NCBI GenBank assembly: GCA_977006965.1
Contig: OZ345365.1
Location: 248,001-312,000 of the forward strand
DNA from: Phymatolithon calcareum
Lineage: Eukaryota; Rhodophyta; Florideophyceae; Hapalidiales
Direction: 5' to 3'
Length of the DNA: 64,000 nucleotides
The notes below the pieces were generated by a model. It saw nothing but the letters and a program-made list of their open reading frames with translations. It ran no database searches and had not been told where the DNA came from. Shown here piece after piece: positions 16,957-26,800 of the stretch. Positions within the stretch are counted from its first letter, which is position 1; each line of letters opens with the position of its first letter. The position numbers were made by a program, and so were the translations under genes.

Positions 16957-19682
16957 AAACTGCCAAAAAGTGGGCACCAGACCTTGAAGACAGCATCAGA
17001 GAGCTTATCCAAGACTGCACATGCGGGGACGCCGAATACCCGAAACCGCACCCTAAAGTCAGCACTACTCCTCCAAATCGTTCCTCCCAAGATGAAGTTG
17101 CCGTGGATGTCGTTTTCATGGAAGGTGTACCCTGTATCCACATTGTGGACAAATGTACAACTTGGTCGGAATCCGCTGTACTGTCCCGACGATCTATGTA
17201 CCTCCAAATCGCCGCCTTTCAGAAAATTCAAGTGCTCAGACATGGAGCTCCGCGCGCTATTTACGGCGATGGCGAGTATAAAAATGAAGATTTCGCGAAT
17301 TTCTGCAAGCGAATCGGGGCGACGTTCATTTCCATTGCTGCTAGCGATCACCAAGCCAATGGTTCGATTGAAAATGCTAACCGCACTCTCAAATCATATT
17401 TCCGCCGCATCCGATCCGAAGATCAAAAGTCGTCTGTGGAAGATATTTTGGCCGAAGCCACATACGGGAAGAATATTTGCATCGGGTCGAAAGGAGCATC
17501 TGCTTTTCAGCTACTATACGGACGGAACCCAAACATCATGGCACTTACCGACATACTGGTACCTTCGCTCTCTGATTACCAGGCCAACGTTGCAAATCAT
17601 CGCATTGCCAGGATGCTACGCGCACAAGTTCGACAAAGTTCCAATGTGGTTCCTGGAGACCATGTGTTCTTCTGGCGGGACCAATTCCGCTGGATAGGGC
17701 CTGCTCGTGTCGTCTCAATTACAGGAAGTACTGTTCATCTCCTTCACAATGAGCGCAGCAAAACAGCAGACATATCACGGGTTCGAAGAACTATTGCACC
17801 TGTCGAGCTTTTGCACATTGATGATGAATCCAGCTCAATGGAACTCGGAGCAACCGAAAAATCTCCCGAGAGTACAGAAATTTCTAACCCCGATGTACCA
17901 ACGGAAGTCATCCCTCACACAGTTCGTACCCGCGCTGTGTCCCGTGAAGACCGAGTGGTGACCAGATCTCAAACCCGGCAAGCCATGGAAAATAACAACG
18001 ATCCACAGCGCGAGCCCTGGAGGACATCCAAAAACTATACTTTCGCAACATTTCAGACGCGCAAAATAGCACCGGATGAAAAGCGAGCCGCTTATGCTCG
18101 TGAAATGAAGAACTGGGAAGAAAAAGACGCGATGATTGCCGTCACTCGTTCAGAAGTACCGGACGGTGCTAATGTGATTGGATCTCACGTCGTCTACCGT
18201 GTACGTGCAGATGACACAGTCAAGGCAAGAATTGTGCCTCGCGGAGATCATGATGCAGACCGGCATTATTTACGAACAGATTTACCGTGCATGAATCTCG
18301 ACACCTTTCGCCTGATCCTCTCCATTGCCGCCCAGAACAAATGGTGTATTGGTGAAATGGACATTACTGCGGCGTTTCTACAAGCCGAAGGCATGTCAAG
18401 AATTGTATATGTACGCCCACCCGCCGAAGAACAATCCCATGGCATATTGTGGCGTCTCACTGCTGCTGCATATGGTTTGGCTGACTCAGGTCGTCTGTGG
18501 TATCTCACATCGGATACCAAGCTCGTCAATATATTTGGGTTGACGAAATCAAGGTTCGAAAACGCACTGTATTATCGCAAGAATTCCGAGGGCAAGCTCT
18601 GTTTTATTGTGACTTGTCAAGTCGACAATTATATCTATGCCCGTACAGAGGATGAAATTTTAAAATTCGAATGTATGCTGAAGTCAAGCTTTCAAGTTGG
18701 AGGACTCAAGAGAAGTAATTTTGACGTCTACGCAACTGAAATCCGGCAGAATGATGACAAAACCATTGTCATCACGCAAGACCAAAAGATGGCCGGCTTG
18801 AACAGTATCACACTTCAAGACGACATGACCAAGGACGGCAACCTCCCCGCTACACCGGCTGAGATTCGTGCCTTCACTGGCGTCGTCGGCTACATGCTCT
18901 TCATGGCGAGAGTGACTCATCCCATTATGTCATTCTACGCTTCCGATCAGGCATCCAAAGTTCCCAAACTCAAGCGCCATCATCTCAAAACTATCAACTC
19001 GCACATCAAGTATCTGAAGTCTGTTCGGCCTGAAATATTGTATCGCTCCGATGATCCAGACGCTGAATGCGTCTTTGAGGTCTATTCCGACGCGAGCCTA
19101 CCGGCGAAAGGAGAAAATGCTTCGCGCTCTGGGTGGATCATTCTGAAACGTCACGGGTCTGCTGTTCATCCAATTGCGTGGCAATCTCGAAAAATCAAAA
19201 GAGTTGCCACTAGCTCGTCTGCCGCCGAAACGCTCTCTGCGACTTCATCACTCGATACCGCACTCTACCTCATGATTCTATTGGAAGAGCTGGGAATCGA
19301 ATCAACTGTGTCTATGACAACGGACTCTAAGTCACTATTCGGTCTCGCCACGACCACCAAGGAGCCCCAGGAAAAGCGCCTCAAGGTAGATATCGCAGCC
19401 ATCCGGGAAGAGTTTGAAGAAGGAAATATCTCTTGCATTCGTTGGTCCCCGGGACACTACCTCATCGCCGATGCCCTTACCAAAATTAACAAGGACTCCT
19501 CATCGCATCTCATGAACGTTTTTCGCACCGGACTTTACGATTCCCATCCAGATTCTGTATCCCGATTCTCACTAAAGGGGGAAGTGAGGAAGCACAACCA
19601 CGCTCCTGGATCCTGTTTCGCAACACACTCTTCTCACACGTGCGGACCTTCATATGAGTTTGGTGAGTCTCGGACACGTTAA
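16950..19682 (+). CDS. pol: copia-1 Pol, integrase-RT-RNase H part
   Basis: A 910-codon frame. The HHCC finger ends with CTCG (about residue 24-27). The integrase core has AVDVVFMEG, AIYGDGEY and NGSIENANRT, giving the D, D and E positions. RT has EMDITAAFLQAEG and then CQVDNYIYA, where copia elements have Y-V-D-D, so the second catalytic Asp is Asn. RNase H has EVYSDAS, SSSAAETLSAT and MTTDSKSL. The frame runs past the end of Pol into the 3' LTR, so the true stop may have been lost. Integrase joins cDNA to the genome; RT and RNase H copy the RNA in particles. Confidence 0.88.
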   Translation: MAKTAKKWAPDLEDSIRELIQDCTCGDAEYPKPHPKVSTTPPNRSSQDEVAVDVVFMEGVPCIHIVDKCTTWSESAVLSRRSMYLQIAAFQKIQVLRHGAPRAIYGDGEYKNEDFANFCKRIGATFISIAASDHQANGSIENANRTLKSYFRRIRSEDQKSSVEDILAEATYGKNICIGSKGASAFQLLYGRNPNIMALTDILVPSLSDYQANVANHRIARMLRAQVRQSSNVVPGDHVFFWRDQFRWIGPARVVSITGSTVHLLHNERSKTADISRVRRTIAPVELLHIDDESSSMELGATEKSPESTEISNPDVPTEVIPHTVRTRAVSREDRVVTRSQTRQAMENNNDPQREPWRTSKNYTFATFQTRKIAPDEKRAAYAREMKNWEEKDAMIAVTRSEVPDGANVIGSHVVYRVRADDTVKARIVPRGDHDADRHYLRTDLPCMNLDTFRLILSIAAQNKWCIGEMDITAAFLQAEGMSRIVYVRPPAEEQSHGILWRLTAAAYGLADSGRLWYLTSDTKLVNIFGLTKSRFENALYYRKNSEGKLCFIVTCQVDNYIYARTEDEILKFECMLKSSFQVGGLKRSNFDVYATEIRQNDDKTIVITQDQKMAGLNSITLQDDMTKDGNLPATPAEIRAFTGVVGYMLFMARVTHPIMSFYASDQASKVPKLKRHHLKTINSHIKYLKSVRPEILYRSDDPDAECVFEVYSDASLPAKGENASRSGWIILKRHGSAVHPIAWQSRKIKRVATSSSAAETLSATSSLDTALYLMILLEELGIESTVSMTTDSKSLFGLATTTKEPQEKRLKVDIAAIREEFEEGNISCIRWSPGHYLIADALTKINKDSSSHLMNVFRTGLYDSHPDSVSRFSLKGEVRKHNHAPGSCFATHSSHTCGPSYEFGESRTR
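19574..19584 (+). other. copia-1 polypurine tract
   Basis: AAAGGGGGAAG immediately before the 3' LTR, the expected plus-strand primer site. Confidence 0.85.
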
Positions 19683-20166
19683 TCTGATATCTTTCAATTC
19701 ACCATTTCACTCCGCCATACCGATTGAATTCAAGCTCAATTTGAGCTTCCTACCGTGGATCAAGACGTTCACCTCGCTCGTCGGCTCATACGCTTTCTAC
19801 GCATGTTCTCCCTTCATATGTTTCATTTGTCATCGCTACACTCATCATTGTTCAAGGTGTCACCCAAGAGGAACAGTAATTCCTTTGCATCCGTTTTTGG
19901 GCGCAACTCATGGCGCATTTGCGCAGACACATCATCATCCGTTTCATATACCATATGAATCGAGATGCACCGCTAGCTCGTCTACTTGATTCAATGAATC
20001 CAGAAGTAGTATAAGTAGCAGCACCATCAATAAACTTGACAAGCAAGGACTTATCAACAATCATCGATCTACAACTTGTCACACTCAATCACCACCTCTA
20101 CATCCAGCAACACGCAGCGGCCGTTCTAATCACTGTTCAATGGGGCTAAACAGTTCCGGACTCTCA
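19585..20166 (+). repeat. copia-1 3' LTR (121-bp deletion)
   Basis: 582 bp. It aligns to the 5' LTR except that CTCATGG joins directly to CGCATTTGCG, removing 121 bp. Variants CTACGCATG, GGACTTATC and CAGCGGCCG are shared with the left-arm solo LTR. Confidence 0.95.
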
Positions 20167-20652
20167 GCTTGCAGTGCCAAGCCAAGGGAGCGCTCACAGA
20201 ACGAATACGTATAACGCCCTTACCACTTCTTCAACACCGGTACTTCTCCCAAGTTCCTGTTTCGAAGGTGCTCCTCATGCGCCGACTGTACTTGTGCCGA
20301 CTTCGAGTTCCTGTCCCGTTAGTGTTGCTGTCCCTTCTCGTTCCTCGTCGCCGCAAGATTTGCCGGCCAGGAGTATATACATTCTCCGTAGCTTACCGTG
20401 GGCCGTGATAGTTTGGCAAGCTATCTGACCTCCCCGTATGGGTGTCCACTTACATACCCAGGTCATTTTCAATATAGTGCGTTGTCTCTGTTTAGTATTT
20501 AGGCTCTTCGACCAACCTTAGAAGGTGAGGGCATCGATCAACGACTAAGTAAACCTCTTCATTCAACTCCACACCTCTCAGCTGTCACTGTTGAACCACA
20601 CACAACCGGCCATTCCCATGGCGGCCCCTGGCATGACTGGTTTTATAAATGT

Positions 20653-23371
20653 CAACCTTAGGCACCTTAAAAGTGTTGTTCTTTCTCCTATGTAAAGGAT
20701 CCCTATTAGCTTGCCTTCAATAGGAATCATCATCGATCTGCTTTCTTCTTCCTTTTCCCATACCTTAATTGTTTCTTCTCTCCTTCTCTTCTTCGTGACA
20801 GATCCCTCCTGGGTTTTCTGAAGGGCTTGTCGCAGGTCTTCATAAATCTTGAGATATTCAATATCCTTCATTTCTTCCTTTACGTCCTCATCTCTTCTAA
20901 AGTACTCTTCTGTTTCTTGAAGGCGCTTTTTGTGTTTCACCAGGCTTAATGCAAACCTATCTGCTTGATGACGTCTCCTCATCTTTGGCGGTCCCAGTCG
21001 GCACAGAACTCGAATTCGGTCCCGGCGGTGTTCGGCATCCAAAAACATTCTTGTAGAACAAGCCCTCTGCCGACTCGATTGCCGAGAGCAATCTATTTGT
21101 CATTGGAGTAACGTGTAACGCATACTCCCATTTCGGGATAATTAGCGACTTAAAGATCCTGATGCATGTCTCCGGTTTGAATCCTCGAACATTCACTCCA
21201 AGCTCCCGAAGCTTATGTATGCATCCTGCAGCATTTCGAACTCTTGCTATGTCCGTGTCATCCGTAACACCCTAGTTATTCATGCTTACCCCAAGATACG
21301 AGAGTCTCCAGGCTTGATGCAGTGCTCGTCCCGCAAAGTAAAAAGTGTGCTTCTGAAGCCCTTTGTACTTAAGAACTTCGATTTTTCACGGTTTTGTGTT
21401 CCATTTCATGATATTTTCGCTTGCCCAAATGGTCGCTATATCAAGAAGTTTCTGCATTCCTCGTCATGTCTTCGCTTGAAGCTGAACATCATCTGCGAAC
21501 AATTCCACTGGGCTGTCTGAGACGTTTCCATCTGCATTGGAGACGGCTTCTACGAATGTGTCCATGAATATATTGTATAGGCATGGACTAAGCGGGGAAC
21601 CTTGAGGTACACCCCGGTCGATGATACACTACGTCTCTGTCTCGTCTCCAGTTGTGACCCACGATGGTTTTAACCGGTACGCAACCATCCTTGTTATCTC
21701 TTCAGGAAGTTTCTCCGTCAGCCTCTTCATGAGGATATCCCTTGGCACACTATCGTATGCCGCGGATAGGTCGAGAACTGCCATGAACGGATGACCCTTC
21801 TTCATTGTACTTTTTGCACCGAGTATAGCGAGATATGTGCTTCTGTCTTTCCGAAAACCCAGCTGAACCTTATTGAAGCGGTAGTTCTCGCGTATGTATG
21901 CATCTAGAGCTGAGTCAATGCTTTTCTTGGCTTGACTTAAAAGCGATATAAGCCTGTAGTTTTCTGCGACATGAGCCGGGCCTCTCTTGTATAACGGAAT
22001 CAGAGTTGCTTGCCGCCATGCCCGAGGAAGACATTTGAGTCTCCCGCATGCTTCCTATAATGCTAGCATTATTTCGAGCACCGCTTCTTTGTTTACGTGC
22101 AACATCTCGACAGCAATTCCGTCTGGACCTACCGCCTTCCCTTTCAGTGCTCTGTTGAATGTTCTTGCGAAGTGCCGCTTCATTGCCCTATTGAATGCAA
22201 ACGTACGCAACGGCAGATTCCAGTCTTCTTCAGCCTTACACGCACTTGAGATGTATACTGAGAATTTGCTTGGGTGCACAAGAGCTCCGAGAGCTTTTTT
22301 TGCTCCTTTCGTCCGGGATTTTGACTTCATGATCTTGCTTGTGGTGTTCGCCGCCTCGCTCCGACCCATTTCTCAACCTCCTGAAGATAGCTTTCAAATT
22401 GGTCGCATTTGGCTTTTCTCACCTTCTTCTTTAACAGCATTTTCATCTCTCGGAGAGCTTCTTGTCAATTTCGAGGCCTGTTCTCCTGTAAATATTATAA
22501 TACCGGGTTCGTTTCTTGGCCAGATCGTCGAGCTCCTTGTTCCAAAAACTTTTAAATCTCGGGGGCCTCGGCTTAGACGATGTCCACGGCTCCATCAGCT
22601 TTTCTAGAAAAGTATCATACCAGTCGTTCAACTCCCGTTTTCTAGTACAGGTACGCAGCTGTTATATCATGCCCGGTACCCAGTTCGACATTTCTTCTCT
22701 GGCCTTGGTTGTTCTTGTCAGGTTCGCCTGGCACTTTTGAGATAACTTTCTTTCTTCGAAGGGTTATAATCATGTAGTTCAGTACCCTCATTGCTACAGG
22801 AATGTGTTCTCTGACACCCTCCCACATACCATGCAACAGTTCGGGTACCTCTCCTTATAAGGACTTCGTCATGAAGATATCGATGTTGCTCTTAACATGG
22901 TTGGATACAAATGTTGGTCTTGTTGTCGTCCTTATTCAATATTTTTCCCTCTCCAGTTTCCTGTGCGGTCCCAGTGCCCATGTCTAGCATTAAGGTCACC
23001 CATGATTACCGCCTTCCCCCCGCAATGACCGTGGATGAATTCCAAACACTTGTCGTACTCTTCTCGACTCACAAGAGGAGATATGTCGACTACCGACACC
23101 GCAATGTCCATCACATTGGCAACCACGACCTGGAATGCTTTAGTAGCCATCTTACCCAATACTTTGGTTGGAGTACCGGCCTTAATAATTAAAGCTACAG
23201 CTCCTCGTGGTAGTTCTAGAGGGCTTTGCAGAGGGGTAGAACAAATTTGGTCTAAATTCACCCTGATCGCTGTGTCTTCTTTTTGAAAAGTCTCCGTGAG
23301 ACCAACGACTTGCACGTGGTGTTTTCCAATGACTGGTCAACCATTTTGGGCGTCTCTGCTGACTCAAAATT
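20653..23371 (-). pseudogene. Family-A endonuclease-reverse transcriptase ORF2, broken
   Basis: The APE-type endonuclease has VGLTET (catalytic Glu), a DISPLV strand and IMGDLNARHGHWD (the catalytic Asp-x-Asn) at 23315-22932; its N-terminal strand is lost. The linker FWNKELDDLAKKRTR (22560-22500) precedes the reverse transcriptase, with LDLSAAYDS and FADD as in the left arm. Several frame changes and stops separate the pieces. The enzyme would nick target DNA and prime cDNA synthesis there. This copy cannot make the full protein. Confidence 0.85.
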
Positions 23372-23843
23372 TGTTGTATGGAGGTTTGGTTGTTGATGGT
23401 TGAGGTGGTTGAGATGGTTGAGATGGTTGAGATGGTTGAGATGGTTGAGATGGTTGAGATGGTTGAGATGGTTGAGATGGTTGAGATGGTTGGGTTGGTT
23501 GTGAGATGTTCCTTGGTTTATTGAGTCGGGGCTTCAGATCCGGGTCTTATATAGGCTTCAGATTGAGGTATGATAAGACTTCTGATGCTCATTGCACTAC
23601 TAACTGTGATTGATTCAATCAACTAAAAGATTGAATTGTCGACTGTGATTGATTCAATCAACAAAATGATTGAATTACTGACAATAACAAGATCAATCAA
23701 GAAATTGATTGAACTGCTACATTGTCAGTAAAGATGAAAAAACATGGATTGATTCTATCATAACATATGAGAAATGGTTAGAGACTTATGAGAAAGGATA
23801 ATGTGTACTGCGATAAGAGCTCCAAGCAGTCACATTTCCAACA
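23372..23843 (-). repeat. copia-2 3' LTR
   Basis: 472 bp, with the same sequence and the same number of 10-bp repeat units as the 5' LTR by eye. It carries the AATAAA that would serve for 3' end formation. Confidence 0.93.
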
Positions 23844-23852
23844 CTCCCCCTC
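23844..23852 (-). other. copia-2 polypurine tract
   Basis: GAGGGGGAG on the minus strand immediately before the 3' LTR. Confidence 0.85.
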
Positions 23853-23864
23853 GATCGAAGAAGC

Positions 23865-26800
23865 TTACGAACGTGCAGGATGCAACCCCATCTTTTTCGC
23901 GAACTCGGATACCTTGATTCGACTTAGGGGTTTCGTAAGTGCATCAGCGACCATGCACTCCGTCGGACAGTACTTGAATTCCACTTTCTCTGTTGCCACA
24001 GCTTCGCGAACATAGTGATATTGAATATCAATATGTTTGTTTCGTTGGGTAATTGCCTCGTTCTGAGTGGATGATATAGCGCCTTGGTTGTCCGAGAAGA
24101 TGAGGATGCGAGATGGCTTGCTGAAACCAAGTATGTCGGAAACCAATCGCGAAAGCCAGACTGCTTCTTTCGCGGCGGCACATGCTGCAATGTATTCAGC
24201 CTCACATGACGATGTCGCGACAATGGTTTGCTTCTTGGATCGCCAGCTAATTGCTCCCCCTGCAAGCATGAAGACGTATCCACTTGTCGACTTGCGAGTT
24301 TCTTGACAGCCTGCCCAGTCGGAGTCGCTATACCCCACTGGAGTCAAACTTCTGTCTTTGCCAAATAGAATCCCATGATCACGAGTTCCGGCGATGTAAC
24401 GTAAAACACGCTTAACAGCCGTCCAATGGATTTGCAGTGGATTCTCACAGAAGGAAGAGAGTTTTCCGACAGCATCCGAGATATCCGGCCGACTTCCAAC
24501 CATCAGATACATAACGCTTCCAATTGCAGGTCGATACGGAACCTCAGATGAAACCGAATCTGTGATGTCGAGTTCATGCACGGTACTGGTTTTCTTGTAA
24601 GGCTCCATCGGCGTTGGTACCGGTTTCGAATTTTCCAAGTTAAACCGCTTCAAAACGGTTTCCGCGTACGACTTCTGCGATAGGTGTAATGTTCGGAGAT
24701 CACGATCCCGACGGATCTCCAATCCGAGGAATACGCTTGCGTTTCCAAGATACTTCATCTCGAATCGCCGGTTAAGCTCCCCCTTCATCCAAGCAATGGC
24801 AACATTATCGTTGCCAGCAATGAGCAAGTCATCGACGTACAATGCAATGATCATAATGCTCTTGGATGTGTGCCGAACATAAAGACACGGGTCATTCGGA
24901 CTGCTTGTAAATCCGAGTTCATTGATTAAGAAATCATCAATCTTAGCATGCCATTGTCGGGGAGCTTGTTTTATCCCGTAGAGTGCCTTCAACAGTTTAC
25001 ACACGAGGTCAGGACGCTTGGGATCGCGAAATCCGGCGGGAACGTCCATGTAAATATCTTCATCCAAGTCTCCGTGCAAGAATGCAGTGACGACATCCAT
25101 TTGGACAAGTTCGAGATCATGAACTGCCACCGTGGCGAGAAGAATCCGAATTGATGTGAACTTCACGACTGGGGCATATGTTTCGCCGTAATCCACACCG
25201 TGCACCTGTCGGAACCCTTTCGCGACAATGAGAGCTTTCGGGCCAGTGTCCTTGACTTTAAACACATATTTGCAAGGGAGAACGTTCATTCCGGATTCGC
25301 GTGGTACTAATGTCCAAGTCTTGTTGCGCATGAGAGATGAGTGTTCTTTCTCAATCGCAGGGGACCAATAGTCAACGTTGTCTTTAGACGTCGCGCTTCT
25401 GAAAGTCTGCGGAACTTCTTGAGAAGACAAAGCAGTTTCAGTTGCAAAGTTGGCGGATTCGAGAGCCAACATGGCTGTATGCGGACCAGAATTCCAGAAA
25501 TAATTTGGTGGCTTTGAGACACGGGTGGATCGACGAAGTATGGGTCTTGCGACTAACTCAGGAGTTGCGTCAGCATTAGAAGTTGAGATAGATTCTTCTT
25601 TAGAGATACTGTGCTTACCGTTGTCCTTTCGTTCGTCCACGGTACCCTCCACTGCAACGTCCTCGGCTTTCACAGCAACCTCACGGATGTTGGCATACTT
25701 GAGTTTCTGCTCGACCTTGATGATCGCTGGAGGAATTTCGGTAGCTTCCTCGGTTTCAAAAGCATCGTGAAAGCTTTGGTCAAACCCTGCATTTGGAAAG
25801 CTGATTGGTATATCCGTTTTAGGATTCTCAGTTTCGCATGCCGATTCGTCAAATATAACATCCCGAGATACGATCACCTTGCATGCATTAGGATCCCATA
25901 ACTTGTATCCCTTAGATGCAAACGAGTATCCCATCATGATCGCTTCACGAGTGCGAGAGTCGAGTTTCTTGACCTTCTTTTTCGGAATCACGTACCAACA
26001 CTTAGCGCCAAATACGCGTAAGTGTTCCAAGTTTGGTGCGGCTCCCATCCACATGTGATGGGGGGTCGTGTTCGAAGGAAGTCCTCGCGACGTAACTCGA
26101 TTTCGGACATACACAGCAGTTGACAGTGCTTCAGCCCAGAACTTCTTCTCGATGCCTTTGTGATGAAGCATCGAGCGCACTAAGTTGAGTAAAGTGCGGT
26201 TCATGCGCTCAGCCACCCCATTCTGTTGAGGAGTGTAAGCAACGGTGAGTTGATGGTGAATGCCGTGATCGGAAAGATATGACTTGAACTCATTTGACAA
26301 GTATTCTCCTCCGTTATCGGTCCGAATAGCTTTGAGCTTAGGTGCCGGTGAGAATTGATGTACGTTGAGGTATTTCAGCTTTCTTCCGGTGTGTGTTTCA
26401 GCGTATTTGTGAAATTTCTGAAAGCACTCGAAGCTCTCGGACTTCTTTCGCATGGTGAAAACTGTGGTCCATTTGGAGTGATCATCGATAAACGTGATGA
26501 AATACCGAGAGCCACCTAGTGATGGGATGTCAATTGGACCGAGAACGTCGGAATGCACGAGATCGAGAAGTGCGTCCGACCGAGAACCACTAGACTTCGG
26601 GATAGGAGCACGATGTGCTTTCCCAGCAATGCAACCTTTGCATACATTGTCCGACGAAGACCCTGGATCGATATGCAATCCTTTTACAACCCCATGGCGT
26701 GCCATGCCGGAGATTCCAGTAGGACTGACATGCGCGAGACGCTCGTGCCATAGCTGTAGGCTGACGAGGGATTTTTCCTTGGACATGGGTTTGTTCTCCG

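Larger units (their letters stand above)
14811..20166 (+). mobile_element. copia-1, full-length Ty1/copia retrotransposon
   Basis: A 5.36-kb element with 5-bp target duplication GCTTG (14806-14810 and 20167-20171), TG...CA LTRs, a tRNA-type primer-binding site, a Gag frame, a Pol region in the order protease, integrase, RT, RNase H (the copia order), and a purine-rich tract before the 3' LTR. The LTRs differ in length (703 against 582 bp) because the 3' LTR lacks 121 bp. The coding region has one in-frame TAG and one single-base frameshift, and two catalytic residues look mutated, so it is probably no longer autonomous. Confidence 0.95.
14735..20647. mobile_element. 552-bp LTR-like insertion, right arm (interrupted by copia-1)
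   Basis: Partner of 1707-2966. It starts TGTAGTGTACGGG at 14735 and ends GGTTTTATA at 20647, with target duplication AATGT at 14730-14734 and 20648-20652. Excluding copia-1 and one target copy it is about 552 bp. A GAGTATATACATTC motif at 20370-20383 could be a promoter. It contains no ORF I would support. Confidence 0.65.
11284..22353. repeat. Right arm of large inverted repeat
   Basis: Reverse-complement partner of 1-5064. Homology starts abruptly at a GCGATACACC sequence shared by both arms (5055-5064 and 11284-11293). This arm retains the complete copia-1 and the complete Tc1/mariner-type element. The spacer 5065-11283 is unique to the centre. The copia-1 LTRs are in direct orientation and lie inside the family-A copy, so both insertions came before the duplication. 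Confidence 0.95.
14446..23371 (-). mobile_element. Family-A non-LTR retrotransposon, right-arm copy (interrupted)
   Basis: On the minus strand it runs from truncated endonuclease (23367-22932) through the linker and reverse transcriptase (22631-21200) and C-terminal region to the oligo-C 3' end at 14446. It is interrupted by the LTR-like insert with copia-1 (14735-20647), and its 5' side is cut by copia-2 at 23372. It is the longest family-A copy in the window. Matching lesions in the left arm show that the inactivating changes came before duplication. Confidence 0.85.

Noticed and set aside
16950-16960. Programmed -1 frameshift in copia-1 Pol
   Set aside because: No X-XXY-YYZ heptamer in the incoming frame; a one-base loss in the A-run explains it better.
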